NCBI RefSeq assembly: GCF_003143955.1
Contig: NZ_QFVS01000019.1
Location: 1-53,058, forward strand
DNA length: 53,058 bases
Origin: Kurthia zopfii
Lineage (GTDB): Bacteria; Bacillota; Bacilli; Bacillales_A; Planococcaceae
Reading direction: 5' to 3'
Shown: positions 16,159-27,567 of the stretch, one piece after another
How positions within the stretch are numbered: position 1 is the stretch's first letter
Layout of the letters: each line of letters starts with the position of its first letter
The notes under the pieces: model-generated
What the model was told of the DNA's origin: nothing
The model's input: the letters and a program-made list of their open reading frames with translations, nothing else
Databases searched by the model: none
Made by a program: the position numbers and the translations under genes

Positions 16159-16605
16159 TTATTGTTTTATTGCGCGTTCACAAAGTTGTCTAAATTTATT
16201 TCCGTATATTTCATTTGCTGATTTCTCTCTCTTTTTGGGCCCTTTTGTACGACCGCCAGCTTGTCTGATTTTTTGACCAAGATGTCTAGTAAATAGCAAT
16301 TGATCGATATTTTCATTCGTGAATTCACGCCCATTTTGATCGATGCAAAGTGCCCCTTTCGCTAACACCATCGCAGCCAAACCATAGTCTTGCGTAACGA
16401 CGATATCACCTTTCTCAACATCCTTTAAAATAGCGAAATCTACTGCATCCGCCCCTTTTGAAATTGTCTTCACCGTCGCATCAGGTACATCAAATTGATG
16501 GGATGTATCGCAATAAATGACAGATGGAAGATCATATTCCTTTGCCAATTCAACACTAATTTGAACGACCGGACATCCATCCGCATCGATTGTAACTTTT
16601 ACCAA
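16159..16605 (-). CDS. UPF0178/DUF188 family protein (YqxD/YaiI-like)
   Basis: Cytoplasmic 148-aa protein with a PIN-like nuclease fold. The N-terminal IDADGCPV and central VTQDYGLA carry conserved Asp residues that could bind metal. I take the TTG at 16605 (VKVTIDADGCP...) as the start: AAAGG lies ten bases upstream, whereas the ATG at 16614 is only one base from it and adds non-conserved residues. Activity not established for the family as far as I know. Confidence 0.85.
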   Translation of the reverse strand: MVKVTIDADGCPVVQISVELAKEYDLPSVIYCDTSHQFDVPDATVKTISKGADAVDFAILKDVEKGDIVVTQDYGLAAMVLAKGALCIDQNGREFTNENIDQLLFTRHLGQKIRQAGGRTKGPKKREKSANEIYGNKFRQLCERAIKQ

Positions 16606-16704
16606 AAAAATCATCCTTTTCTAGTTAAATATTTAATTCTGCATGAAACCTATCTCAAATCGGCATATTCAAATTACACCGCTTACATACATAATTATAC
16701 ATAA

Positions 16705-18165
<1,461 letters not shown>

Positions 18166-18180
18166 TTGTTCGTATTTATT

Positions 18181-18220
18181 AATAAAGAAGCAGCCTTTTC
18201 GGTTGTTTCTTTATTTTTTT
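18181..18220 (+). terminator. Terminator of gdhA
   Basis: Stem AATAAAGAA...CC / GG...TTTCTTTATT with small internal bulges, then a run of seven T. Confidence 0.8.
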
Positions 18221-18341
18221 ACATTTTTTGTAGCTAAAAACACGAATTATATGATATAATAACATCGAAAACAATCGCTTTTATTAATGTCGATTCATAC
18301 ATATTATTCATAGCGATCTATGAAATAGGAGGATTTTGAAT

Positions 18342-19028
18342 ATGGAATTAAAATATCAAGGTAAAACGAAAGATGTTTACGAACTTGAAAACGGTGATTT
18401 TTTACTAAAGTTTAAAGATGATGTGACAGGTGAAAACGGCGTATTCGATCCAGGCGCAAATACAGTTGGCTTATCAATCGAAGGTGCTGGTCGTGCTGGA
18501 CTTCGATTAACTACTTTCTTCTATGAAAAATTAAACGAAGCTGGCATTAAAACACATTTAATCTCATCAAATATCGAAGACGCGACAATGACAGTGAAGC
18601 CCGCTACTGTATTCGGCAAAGGTTTAGAAGTTATTTGCCGCTTCCGTGCTGTTGGTAGTTTCTTACGTCGCTACGGTGCTTACGCAACTGAAGGTCAACA
18701 ACTTGACTCTTTCGTAGAAGTTACACTTAAAGATGATGATCGTTTAGACCCTCCTATTTCAGAAGACGCACTTGCAATGCTAGACCTTCTTACAAAAGAA
18801 GAATACGCTGCACTTAAAGATGCTACGAAGAAAATCTCTCAATTCGTGAAAGATGAATTAGCGAAAAAAGGATTAGAACTATACGATATTAAACTTGAAT
18901 TCGGTCGCGATGCAAAAACAAATGACATCATTTTAATCGACGAAATTTCAGGCGGTAATATGCGCGCTTATAAAGATGGCGAATACATCGAGCCATTAGA
19001 ACTTGAAAAAATCATGTTAGCAAAATAA
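18342..19028 (+). CDS. purC: SAICAR synthase-like protein, divergent PurC
   Basis: Predicted phosphoribosylaminoimidazole-succinocarboxamide synthase, purine pathway step 8. N-terminal YQGKTKDVYE and YDIKLEFGRD (canonical YDIKLEFG) support the family. Two signature regions deviate: the canonical VVRN.AAGS.. region reads CRFRAVGSFLRRYG, and DEISPDTxR reads DEISGGNMR. The protein is 228 aa, slightly short. It stands alone rather than in a pur operon and has no purine riboswitch upstream. AGGAGG before the ATG at 18342 sets the start. It could be the only PurC or a paralogue with an altered substrate. Confidence 0.75.
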   Translation: MELKYQGKTKDVYELENGDFLLKFKDDVTGENGVFDPGANTVGLSIEGAGRAGLRLTTFFYEKLNEAGIKTHLISSNIEDATMTVKPATVFGKGLEVICRFRAVGSFLRRYGAYATEGQQLDSFVEVTLKDDDRLDPPISEDALAMLDLLTKEEYAALKDATKKISQFVKDELAKKGLELYDIKLEFGRDAKTNDIILIDEISGGNMRAYKDGEYIEPLELEKIMLAK

Positions 19029-19038
19029 TACAATGTTG

Positions 19039-19067
19039 CAGAGTCGATTATTCGGCTCTGTTTTTTT
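19039..19067 (+). terminator. Terminator of the purC-like gene
   Basis: Stem CAGAGTCG / CGGCTCTG with one wobble and a six-base loop, followed by seven T. Confidence 0.9.
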
Positions 19068-19153
19068 GTCGGATTTAATTGTCGAAGTTTTCAAAGTATT
19101 ATATAATTATGAAGTTACTTCGATTTTCGAAGAATTTAAGGGGGTTATGACAA

Positions 19154-20965
19154 ATGTACAACAGTTTTCCATTAAGAAAAGATGTCCCTGAACAAGAGAA
19201 ATGGGATCTTACTTACCTAATAAAAGATGAAGCAACTTACAATGAGCTACTTAAAAAAAGTTTAGCTGACGTAAAAAACTTCGCAACAAAATGGCAAGGC
19301 AATATTAAAACTGCTCAAGATGTGGCACAAGTAATCGTTCAATACGAAAAATTACTTGAACCATTTATTATTACAGGATCATTTGCAGAATTAGATGTCG
19401 AAACAGACCAAACAAATGAAGTTGCTGGCGAACGCTCAAACAATTTCTCTGTTGCTATGTCTAAAGCTTCTGCTGATCTATCATTCGTAATTAGCGATAT
19501 TCTTGCACTTTCAAATGAAGTATTAGAATCTGCCATCGAAATTGCGCCAAATTACACGCATTATATTAAACGATTAATTAATGATAAAGCACATTTACTA
19601 AGCCCTGAAACTGAAAAAGCACTCGCTTCCCTTTCAGGAACTTTCCAAGCGGCTTATGGCTTATACAATACGACGAAATTAGTCGATTTAAAATTCGAAA
19701 ACTTTGAAGTTGATGGCAAATCATACCCACTAAACTACAATTTATTCGAAGGTGACTGGGAATTAGAATCAAATACGGAAGTAAGACGTGCCGCATTCGA
19801 TGCATTCTCTACGCAACTTCAACAATATATTCATACAACAGCTAAAACATATAACACGCATATCCAAACAGAAAAAACGATCGCAACGCTTCGTGGTTTT
19901 GATTCTGTAATCGATTATTTATTGGATGATCAAGAAGTGGAACGCGATTTATACAACCGTCAAATCGACGTTACGATGAAGGAATTAGCGCCTCATATGC
20001 AACGTTATGCGAAATTACTGCAAAAAGAACATCAATTAGAAAAAATGACTTTTGCGGACTTAAAAATCTCGCTAGACCCTGAATTTGAGCCTTCTATTAC
20101 AGTAGAAGAATCTCGTGATTATTTGAAAAAATCACTTGGTATTATGGGTGAAGATTACTTGAAAATGATCGATGATTCTTTCGACCAACGTTGGATTGAT
20201 TTCGCACAAAATGAAGGGAAATCAACGGGTGCATTTTGTGCAAGTCCATACGGCTCACATTCTTACATCCTTATTTCTTGGACAAGCCGCATGAACGAGG
20301 TTTTCGTACTTGCGCATGAATTAGGACATGCAGGTCACTTCCGCCATGCACAACGTTCACAAACGAGCTTAAATAGTGAATCATCAACATACTTCGTAGA
20401 AGCACCATCAACTATGAATGAAATGTTAATGGCAAACTACTTACTTGAGAATTCAGAAGATCCTCGTTTCAAGCGTTGGGTAATCTCAAGCATTGTTGCA
20501 CGTACTTACTACCATAACTTCGTGACACATTTACTTGAAGCGGCTTACCAACGTAAAGTATATGAAGTAGTTGATGCTGGTGGTTCTGTAACTGCTTCGA
20601 CATTAAATAACTTGAAGCGCTCTGTTTTAGAAGAATTCTGGGGCGATGCAGTCGACATCAATGAAGGTGCTGAATTGACTTGGATGCGCCAACCTCACTA
20701 TTACATGGGACTATACCCTTACACTTATAGTGCAGGCCTTACAATCTCTACTCAAGTATCTCAACGTATTCTTAAAGAAGGCGACGATGCTGTGCAAGAT
20801 TGGATTGAAACATTAAATGCTGGTGGTACGAAATCACCTGTTGAACTTGCTCAAATGGCTGGCGTTGATATTACGACTGACAAACCATTACAAGAAACAA
20901 TCGCATTTATCGGTAGCCTAGTTGATCAATTAGAACAACTGACTAACGAAATTAACGGGAAATAA
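19154..20965 (+). CDS. pepF: Oligoendopeptidase F, M3B family
   Basis: Cytoplasmic zinc metallopeptidase of 603 aa that cleaves medium-length peptides. The zinc motif HEXXH is in AHELGHAGHF, with the downstream Glu of the gluzincin signature in NSESSTYFVEAPSTMNE. The length matches PepF of Bacillales. GGGGG nine bases before the ATG. Monocistronic between two strong terminators. Confidence 0.95.
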   Translation: MYNSFPLRKDVPEQEKWDLTYLIKDEATYNELLKKSLADVKNFATKWQGNIKTAQDVAQVIVQYEKLLEPFIITGSFAELDVETDQTNEVAGERSNNFSVAMSKASADLSFVISDILALSNEVLESAIEIAPNYTHYIKRLINDKAHLLSPETEKALASLSGTFQAAYGLYNTTKLVDLKFENFEVDGKSYPLNYNLFEGDWELESNTEVRRAAFDAFSTQLQQYIHTTAKTYNTHIQTEKTIATLRGFDSVIDYLLDDQEVERDLYNRQIDVTMKELAPHMQRYAKLLQKEHQLEKMTFADLKISLDPEFEPSITVEESRDYLKKSLGIMGEDYLKMIDDSFDQRWIDFAQNEGKSTGAFCASPYGSHSYILISWTSRMNEVFVLAHELGHAGHFRHAQRSQTSLNSESSTYFVEAPSTMNEMLMANYLLENSEDPRFKRWVISSIVARTYYHNFVTHLLEAAYQRKVYEVVDAGGSVTASTLNNLKRSVLEEFWGDAVDINEGAELTWMRQPHYYMGLYPYTYSAGLTISTQVSQRILKEGDDAVQDWIETLNAGGTKSPVELAQMAGVDITTDKPLQETIAFIGSLVDQLEQLTNEINGK

Positions 20966-20969
20966 TACA

Positions 20970-21012
20970 AAAGTAGGTGCTGCTCCTAATTTGGATGCAG
21001 CACCTACTTTTT
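20970..21012. terminator. Bidirectional terminator between pepF and the TerC gene
   Basis: Perfect 14-bp stem AAAGTAGGTGCTGC / GCAGCACCTACTTT, then TTTTT on the plus strand. Confidence 0.95.
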
Positions 21013-21684
21013 TTAATGAATATTTCTTGTTTGGAATTTCTTCGCCCAAAGCCCTACTGCAATTAATAGGACACAGAATAAAATCGGAATAATTTTACTC
21101 ATTAATGGGAATGTCCAATCGACTAAATACGCGCCATACTGATCTGATACGACCATCGTACCTGCTGTATAAGCGATTAATAAAGCACCGATCCATACGA
21201 GTAATGGGAATTTATCCATTAATTTAATAATTAATTGGCTACCAAAAATAATGATTGGAATACTTACAAGTAATCCTAGTGCCGCAAGACCTGTATGACC
21301 ATCTGCAACACCTGCAATAGCAAGAACATTATCAAGACTCATGACAAAGTCTGCAACGATAATCGTTTTGACTGCCGCCAGTAATGTACCGCCACTTTTG
21401 ACGTCTGAATCTTCGCCATTTGAACGTAATAAATCGTAAGCAATATAAAATAATAGTAGTCCACCAACGATTTTGACGAAAGGAATCGCTAAAATTTGAA
21501 CCGCAATCACCGTTAAGATAATTCTTAAACCAATCGCGCCCCCGGTACCGATCAAAATTGCTTTTTTGCGTTGAGCGGGGTTTAGTTTACGTGTAGCAAG
21601 TGCGATTACAACCGCATTGTCACCACTTAAAACAATGTCGAGCAAAATAATCGACAAGATTTTGGATAGAAAATCTATATCCAT
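21013..21684 (-). CDS. TerC-family integral membrane protein (YjbE-like)
   Basis: Seven-helix membrane protein of 223 aa. The two acidic motifs of the family are present: DIVLSGDNAVV in helix 1 and DFVMSLDNVLA in helix 4. TerC relatives such as YceF/YkoY of B. subtilis have been linked to Mn2+ export and metalation of exported proteins; whether this YjbE-type protein shares that role is inference. No yybP-ykoY riboswitch is seen in the short upstream gap. GAGGTTAAAAT precedes the ATG. Confidence 0.88.
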   Translation of the reverse strand: MDIDFLSKILSIILLDIVLSGDNAVVIALATRKLNPAQRKKAILIGTGGAIGLRIILTVIAVQILAIPFVKIVGGLLLFYIAYDLLRSNGEDSDVKSGGTLLAAVKTIIVADFVMSLDNVLAIAGVADGHTGLAALGLLVSIPIIIFGSQLIIKLMDKFPLLVWIGALLIAYTAGTMVVSDQYGAYLVDWTFPLMSKIIPILFCVLLIAVGLWAKKFQTRNIH

Positions 21685-21750
21685 ATTTTAACCTCTTTCA
21701 TAATAGACTTTCTCCATTGTACTCCTTTTTGAGTAAATGAAAAGAAAAAC

Positions 21751-22563
21751 CTATTCCTCGCCCGTCGCAATCTCGTAATGTGCAACCCAATCGCTGTAAC
21801 TCCCCGTATATAATTGAATATTTTCGTAGCCTAGCTCATCTAATACAGCAAATAATGGCGTGGCAGAAACACCGCTACCACAATAAACAATGACGTTTTC
21901 ATCTTTAGAAACCACTTTCGTAATTTCTTCATTCAATACGATTTGATTGCCCTCTTTTAATTGTTCCCAATCAAAGTTTCGTGCAGTTGGAATATGACCT
22001 GCAATCGGATCAAGCGGCTCCATCTCACCTAAATAGCGCGGATGTGAACGTGCATCGACAAGCACTTTATTATGCTTCCCTTCCGTCACTTCCTTCACAT
22101 AAAATCGATCGACATATAACTGATCCTGCCAGTTCAATTTTGGTGAAGTTTGAGCAGGAGTAGCAGTTTCAGAAGTCACTTCAAACCCTGCTTCCACTAG
22201 CGCAATATAGCCGTCCTGTACAATTTTTACATCATCAAAGCCAGCATATTTTAATAACCAATACGCTCTCGTCGCAAACGGTGCGCCACCTTGATCATAA
22301 ACATAGATCGTTTCATCATGATTCAAGCCACTTTTTTGGAATAATTCCGTTAACTGCTCTTTCGAAGGCATTGGATGACGACCGCTTTTTTCCAAAGTCA
22401 TATCCGATAAATCCTTTTCTAAATCCCAATGAATCGCATTTTTCAAATGTCCTCCCGCAAAAAGAGTTGCCCCTTTTGTCGCATCTGCCAAATCAAATCG
22501 TGCATCAATCCAAATTGCATTTCCATCTTGAATATCCTTCGCTTGAATGAATACTTTTCCCAT
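21751..22563 (-). CDS. Two-domain rhodanese, thiosulfate/mercaptopyruvate sulfurtransferase
   Basis: Cytoplasmic sulfurtransferase of 270 aa with an inactive N-terminal and an active C-terminal rhodanese domain. The active-site loop is YCGSGVSATP (Cys near residue 228). The CGSGVS form resembles 3-mercaptopyruvate sulfurtransferases (CGSGVTA) more than thiosulfate-specific CRKGVT. GGGGG before the ATG. It follows the CAP-domain gene by 11 bases and is probably co-transcribed. Confidence 0.88.
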   Translation of the reverse strand: MGKVFIQAKDIQDGNAIWIDARFDLADATKGATLFAGGHLKNAIHWDLEKDLSDMTLEKSGRHPMPSKEQLTELFQKSGLNHDETIYVYDQGGAPFATRAYWLLKYAGFDDVKIVQDGYIALVEAGFEVTSETATPAQTSPKLNWQDQLYVDRFYVKEVTEGKHNKVLVDARSHPRYLGEMEPLDPIAGHIPTARNFDWEQLKEGNQIVLNEEITKVVSKDENVIVYCGSGVSATPLFAVLDELGYENIQLYTGSYSDWVAHYEIATGEE

Positions 22564-22574
22564 CGTAATTCCCC

Positions 22575-23558
22575 CTAGAATGAAGTATAGAAATTAATCG
22601 TGTAATAAGGTCTTCTCTCTGAATCAAATGCTACACCTACGCCAGCCACTTGTAAATTTTTATTCAAAATATTTTCACGATGCCCAAGACTATTCATCAA
22701 TCCTTCATGCGCAAAAATACTACTGTATTGTCCGAAAGCTAGATTTTCAGCATAGTACTGCTCATATTTATAGCCCGCTGCTTTCATACGTGTATCAACT
22801 GTACTACCGTCACTTCCCGTATGTGAGAAATATTTATTTTTGACCATATCTTCACTATGCGCTCTCGCTTGTGCAGTAAGACCCGCATCATACTTGAATG
22901 GTTTTAAGCCATGCTCTACGCGTGACTGATTCATCAATTCGACCATCATTTTTTCAAAACTAACTTTTAATTGCTCTGAAGGTTGGCCATAATAGCCGTC
23001 TTTCTTCATTTCAACATCATTTTGAATATATTGAATCGCTCGAAGTTGGTCCTTTTGATGATTGTCAAAGAAAAATGTCACGAAATACCCATCGATCGAA
23101 TACCACAGCATCTCTTTTTCATCTTTTTCATTAAAACCATATTGCGTCATACCTTTTTGAATATAGTCGAGTGGCTTACCATATTTCTTCGCCACGCTCT
23201 TGTAATCATCTTTGCCGATTGTCATATCAAAAAGTTTCCGACCATGTCCTGCGATATACCCGCCTTGATGATTCGGCATTTCTAAAGTGAAGTTTTCATA
23301 ATCTCGATGTGTCATCGTCCACTTCTGCGCATATTCATTGTAAAATGTCGCTTTCACGGCGCTTTGCGTATCTTTGACATCAATTTCCTTCACTGGTTTT
23401 TCTTTTTCTGTTTTTAAATCCGCTGTTTTCTGATCCACTTTTTCTTGGATGGATGCAATCAGTTCCCTCGTTTCATCTTGATCGGTAATCCATGTAATAA
23501 AACGAATACAACCAAAAATCAATACGAAAAAGAGAACCCACGCAACTAGTTTTTTCAT
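22575..23558 (-). CDS. CAP-domain (SCP/PR1) exported protein
   Basis: Membrane-anchored or secreted protein of 327 aa. An N-terminal hydrophobic segment (about 5-22) is followed by a charged linker (KTADLKTEKEKP), a CAP-associated N-terminal domain (about 90-200) and a C-terminal CAP domain. The latter keeps ARAHSEDMVKNKYFSHT, ENLAFG and SLGHRENIL, the family's CAP signatures with a His-Glu metal site. It resembles B. subtilis YlbC. GAGGTGAAAAGG precedes the ATG at 23558; the frame to 23594 lacks an SD. Confidence 0.85.
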   Translation of the reverse strand: MKKLVAWVLFFVLIFGCIRFITWITDQDETRELIASIQEKVDQKTADLKTEKEKPVKEIDVKDTQSAVKATFYNEYAQKWTMTHRDYENFTLEMPNHQGGYIAGHGRKLFDMTIGKDDYKSVAKKYGKPLDYIQKGMTQYGFNEKDEKEMLWYSIDGYFVTFFFDNHQKDQLRAIQYIQNDVEMKKDGYYGQPSEQLKVSFEKMMVELMNQSRVEHGLKPFKYDAGLTAQARAHSEDMVKNKYFSHTGSDGSTVDTRMKAAGYKYEQYYAENLAFGQYSSIFAHEGLMNSLGHRENILNKNLQVAGVGVAFDSERRPYYTINFYTSF

Positions 23559-23637
23559 CCTTTTCACCTCTATTTCTAAAATAGACGAATTCAATGAATC
23601 AATGGATGCTTTATAGTCGCATAAGTTCTCAAATTAT

Positions 23638-26600
23638 TTATTTACTTACAGCTACAAGCTCTTCAAAGATTTTTTTCCATTCGGCTAATTTACTATCTTC
23701 TTGTAATAATGAACGCTCTGTATCAAGCTGTTCTAATGCTTGTGATTCGATATGCTTGCTTAATGCAGTCGTAATCGAGTCAATTTCCGCTTCAGCCCAA
23801 GCAGCCATGCGTTGTGATTGCTCATCTAAATAGCTTTGAGCATCTGGTTTTGTCACTTCTTCTAAACGGTCACGTAACACGGTACGCTCATTATTTTCAA
23901 AGAATGATTTTTGATTTTTGTATAGTTTATTCACTTCTTTATATTTGAAAGGATCATTGAATGGACCTGTATATTCTAAAATTGCAGGTTCTTCCACTTC
24001 AAATGGTGTGAAGCTGAAACTATCATTAACATCCTTCATTTTACGTGAATCTGCTGTATAGCGTTCCAAAGTTTTCGCCACGATGAATTTCGAAATACGG
24101 AAGTTCGTTACACGCATCTCTTGTTCAAAGTCGAAACTTAAACTTTGTACAAGCTCTGTTAATGAAAATTCAAGTGCATCAGATGTTGATTTTGTATTGA
24201 ACACAGTTGGGTTATACGATTCTTTGAAGAAATCCGTATAGCGGAAGTACACACGCTGCAATACATAGTATAGTAATTCTTTTTGTTCCTGTGCAATATC
24301 TTGTTTCATTACTTTTGCTGCTGTTTGTTCAAATGTCATACGAACAAATTTTTCGATTTGATCTAATTCAGCTAGACGCTCATCTTTACGCGATAAGTTA
24401 TCCTCTGTTTGACGGATTAAAACTGATAGACGTTCTTTCGTTTTATCTGTTTCTTCCACTAAAGCTTGAACTGCTAAAGCCATTAATTCTTCTGATAAGA
24501 AATTATGGAAGTTTTCTTCAAATGGTTTCATACCCGATTCGAGATCCGCATCTTCTACTTTTTCTTTCAATGCAAGTAGACTACTCACACCGAATAGACG
24601 CGGTTTACGAATACCGAAACGAAGTAATTCATTACGCACATAATCTTTTACATCTTCTGCTTCCTGTGCATCTGTCGCTAAATCGATAGCATTAACAACG
24701 AAGAACATTTTATCCAATTCAAAGGCATCTTTGACACGGCCAAGTTGAATTAAGAATTCACGATCTGCTTTTGCGAATGCATGGTTGTAGTATGTGATAA
24801 ATAAAATTGCATCAGCATTACGAATATATTCGAAAGCAATGCCTGTGTGACGCGCGTTAATTGAATCTGCTCCAGGTGTATCAACAAGCGTAACGCCTAA
24901 ACGAGTCAATTCACAATCGAAGTAGAAATCAATCGAATCTACAAAACAACTATAACTTTCTTGTGCGACAAATTTTTCGAAATCATCGCGTTCCGTTCGG
25001 ATCACAGTGCCTAATTGATCTTTGAATTGCTCATACGTTTGCGCAAATGCACGAACGAATGATTTGTGGACATGTAGTCGTTCATCCGATAATTCAATCG
25101 CAAGTGCTTTTTCAGCTTTTGCAAAGGCATCATCAAGTGACGTAACTTTAACACCAATCGCGCCATATGAAGCGATGATATCTTCCGTCATTTGTGTCGC
25201 TGTTTTCAGACGTACATCCGCCGTTTCATGTGGATGATCTGGCGAAATTGGGCGAATTTTATTAATGGCCGCAGTCGTCGGGTTCGGTGATACAGGTAAT
25301 ACTTTTTGCCCCATTAAAGCATTTGAAAATGAAGATTTACCAGCACTAAATGCACCGAATAATGCAATTGTGAAATCTTTTTCTTCAAGACGTGCCACTT
25401 TATTTTTTAGGTATGCGGATACTTCTTGGAATCCTGAAATCGGTTCAACTGCATTCGCCGTAGCAAGTGCATTTTGAATCGCTTGGTCCAATTGAAGATT
25501 GTATTCAGATTGTGACACATCTTCATCATCAACTTCTGCTTCAACTACTTCATCTTCCGCAATCATTGCAGGATCAAAAATACGCATATTTTCACGTGCT
25601 TCACGCTCATCTATAATCCATGTTTCAACATAGCCATCCGCTTCTTTATTTAAAGTACGAATATCGACTGTTTTTTGAATTTCAAAGTATTTTTGCTGTT
25701 CTTCAATATGAAGCACTTCATTAATGACATTCACTTTATCTGTCATCGCAATTTTTTTCTTCTTCAACGGTTCAATTTTCACAATTGAAAGTTGTTGGAT
25801 ATAATCCATCTGCTCTTTCTTCCATTGATCCGTTGCACGTTTGAACCACATACGAGTCGCTGATACAACGCGGTTTGCGAAGTTCAACAATGCATCCCCC
25901 GCTACTGCATCCGTACGCATTTCATCGGTGATTACTTCGAAAGGAATATCGAATTTAAAAGCATCAACTTCCAATGATTTCTCATCTGATAATGCGCCAA
26001 CTTCTTTTAATGAGTTTTTCATTAAGTTGAGCATATGTCCTGAAATTTGAGCGCCAACAATCGTTTGATACAGCTCAAATAATGACTCTTTACGCGCCAG
26101 TCTTTCAGCTTCAGTTTTCTTCGCAGCGAAGAACATCCCGACTTTGAAATCCTTTTGCATACTCTCAACGTAGTTACCTAGTCGATCACGTAATTCGAAA
26201 GGCATTAATACCGCATTTTCAAGTAATTCATCACGTTGACTATTGAAAGATTTCTCCCATTTCTCAACGGAATACAATTCTAATTGGCGCACGACAGATT
26301 GGTATTCATCCAGAATATCGTCACGTCTTTGCCAATCTGCTTCTGAAATTATTTCTTCATTTTGCGTAATTAAATCTTCTTTATTTTGAGCTAAAAACTG
26401 CCCATGTTCATCATGCATTTGTGCAAGTGTATTTTCAGCATTTTCGACTAATTGATCTTGCCAGCCATCAATACTGTTCATCACGATGCCCTTCACTTCT
26501 TCAAAATCATTGTATGGCAAGTCTTTCGCACGTAATGATGTGAAGAAAATATTTTTTGGGAATACGCCCCAGTTACCGAATGAATCGGCTACTGATTTCT

Positions 26601-27252
26601 TAAACTCATCGAATGAAAGCTCTTGATCTTTATGCTTATCTACTTGGTTTACGATTAAATATACATTTGGATTATGCTTCATTAATGTTTTCGTAAATTG
26701 GAAGTTTAATTCAGATTGCACATGATTATAGTCCATCACATAAAATACGATATCTGCTAAATGAAGTGCAGATTCCGTCGACATTCTATGCGCATCATCT
26801 GTCGAATCTACCCCTGGTGTATCCATAACTGTCACACCCATTGGTAATACAGATTCGCTATGGCCAATTTCGATTTGCGACACTAATGCGCCATTCTTCG
26901 CGAATTCTTTCACCGTTTTAATATCATAATCAGAATTAAATCGGACAGGATCATCCCCTGTTAGGTAAGCGATTGCATAATTCTCTTCAGATTTATGGAC
27001 TTTTACGACATTGGCACTCGTAGGAATCGGGCTTGAAGGTAGTAATTGATCCCCTGTTAATGAGTTAATCATACTCGATTTACCCGCAGAGAAATGCCCT
27101 GCGAAACCAATTGCATATTCCTTTTTAATTAATTTATCTGCAAATAACACAGTCTTTGCAAGTCGTTCATGGTCCTCATTTTTCTTATAAATCATGTACT
27201 GTAAAGCAGTCTTCTTTAGTAATACTTGAATTTTTTCATCAAAACCAGTCAT
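23638..27252 (-). CDS. dynA: Bacterial dynamin-like protein with two fused dynamin units
   Basis: Large GTPase of 1204 aa corresponding to B. subtilis DynA (YpbR), which tethers and fuses membranes and helps repair them under phage or antibiotic stress. Two dynamin units lie head to tail. Unit 1 has P-loop GHFSAGKSS near residue 55, DTPGVDS and NQVDK; unit 2 has GAFSAGKSS near 640, DTPGADS and a degenerate NAID. Long helical stalk regions follow each GTPase. The two-unit fusion is normal for Bacillales. AAAGGAG lies 11 bases before the ATG. Confidence 0.95.
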   Translation of the reverse strand: MTGFDEKIQVLLKKTALQYMIYKKNEDHERLAKTVLFADKLIKKEYAIGFAGHFSAGKSSMINSLTGDQLLPSSPIPTSANVVKVHKSEENYAIAYLTGDDPVRFNSDYDIKTVKEFAKNGALVSQIEIGHSESVLPMGVTVMDTPGVDSTDDAHRMSTESALHLADIVFYVMDYNHVQSELNFQFTKTLMKHNPNVYLIVNQVDKHKDQELSFDEFKKSVADSFGNWGVFPKNIFFTSLRAKDLPYNDFEEVKGIVMNSIDGWQDQLVENAENTLAQMHDEHGQFLAQNKEDLITQNEEIISEADWQRRDDILDEYQSVVRQLELYSVEKWEKSFNSQRDELLENAVLMPFELRDRLGNYVESMQKDFKVGMFFAAKKTEAERLARKESLFELYQTIVGAQISGHMLNLMKNSLKEVGALSDEKSLEVDAFKFDIPFEVITDEMRTDAVAGDALLNFANRVVSATRMWFKRATDQWKKEQMDYIQQLSIVKIEPLKKKKIAMTDKVNVINEVLHIEEQQKYFEIQKTVDIRTLNKEADGYVETWIIDEREARENMRIFDPAMIAEDEVVEAEVDDEDVSQSEYNLQLDQAIQNALATANAVEPISGFQEVSAYLKNKVARLEEKDFTIALFGAFSAGKSSFSNALMGQKVLPVSPNPTTAAINKIRPISPDHPHETADVRLKTATQMTEDIIASYGAIGVKVTSLDDAFAKAEKALAIELSDERLHVHKSFVRAFAQTYEQFKDQLGTVIRTERDDFEKFVAQESYSCFVDSIDFYFDCELTRLGVTLVDTPGADSINARHTGIAFEYIRNADAILFITYYNHAFAKADREFLIQLGRVKDAFELDKMFFVVNAIDLATDAQEAEDVKDYVRNELLRFGIRKPRLFGVSSLLALKEKVEDADLESGMKPFEENFHNFLSEELMALAVQALVEETDKTKERLSVLIRQTEDNLSRKDERLAELDQIEKFVRMTFEQTAAKVMKQDIAQEQKELLYYVLQRVYFRYTDFFKESYNPTVFNTKSTSDALEFSLTELVQSLSFDFEQEMRVTNFRISKFIVAKTLERYTADSRKMKDVNDSFSFTPFEVEEPAILEYTGPFNDPFKYKEVNKLYKNQKSFFENNERTVLRDRLEEVTKPDAQSYLDEQSQRMAAWAEAEIDSITTALSKHIESQALEQLDTERSLLQEDSKLAEWKKIFEELVAVSK

Positions 27253-27380
27253 GAAAACACAATCTCCTTTATATATGTAAGTAATTCTATTCTAACATGC
27301 ACATTGCAAAGGAAAAATAGTAAATGTGCTGAAATCTACTTATTCTTTTGTCTGAAGTAGTTGAAAATATATTTTAGCAT

Positions 27381-27410
27381 TAAAAAAAGCCCTTGCTATA
27401 AGCAAAGGCT
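27381..27410 (-). terminator. Terminator of the 29-aa peptide gene
   Basis: Ten-base-pair stem AGCCTTTGCT / AGCAAGGGCT (one wobble), three-base loop, followed on the minus strand by seven T. Confidence 0.85.
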
Positions 27411-27426
27411 AAAGGAATTGAATCTG

Positions 27427-27516
27427 TTATTTCAAATGTGCTGTTGTTTTTGTTAAGACAAATTTTGTCATAGCGCCATAGGCAATAACTGTAGCACCTA
27501 CTAATGCGAATACCAT
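27427..27516 (-). CDS. 29-aa basic membrane peptide under Fur-box control (FbpC-like?)
   Basis: Not recognised by homology, but well supported as a gene: promoter, Fur boxes, SD (AAAGGAGTGGGGAATC), ATG, stop and a strong terminator occur in order. The peptide starts MVFALVGATVIAYGAMTK, so it has one short hydrophobic segment (2-17) and a basic tail with three Lys and one His. B. subtilis makes small Fur-regulated basic proteins (FbpA, FbpB, FbpC) that assist the sRNA FsrA in iron sparing; FbpC is, from memory, about this size. The assignment is inference from regulation, size and charge. Confidence 0.7.
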   Translation of the reverse strand: MVFALVGATVIAYGAMTKFVLTKTTAHLK

Positions 27517-27567
27517 GATTCCCCACTCCTTTAATATATATAATCGTTCATAATCGACAAGTGAATA

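Noticed and set aside
18216-18341. Possible purine riboswitch before the purC-like gene
   Set aside because: No conserved purine-aptamer loop sequences were found; only a TATAAT-like element is visible.
21685-21750. yybP-ykoY manganese riboswitch before the TerC gene
   Set aside because: The gap is only 66 bases, too short for the aptamer, and no motif was seen.
24291-24689. 132-codon plus-strand frame inside dynA
   Set aside because: Antisense shadow of the well-supported dynamin gene, with no SD or family similarity.
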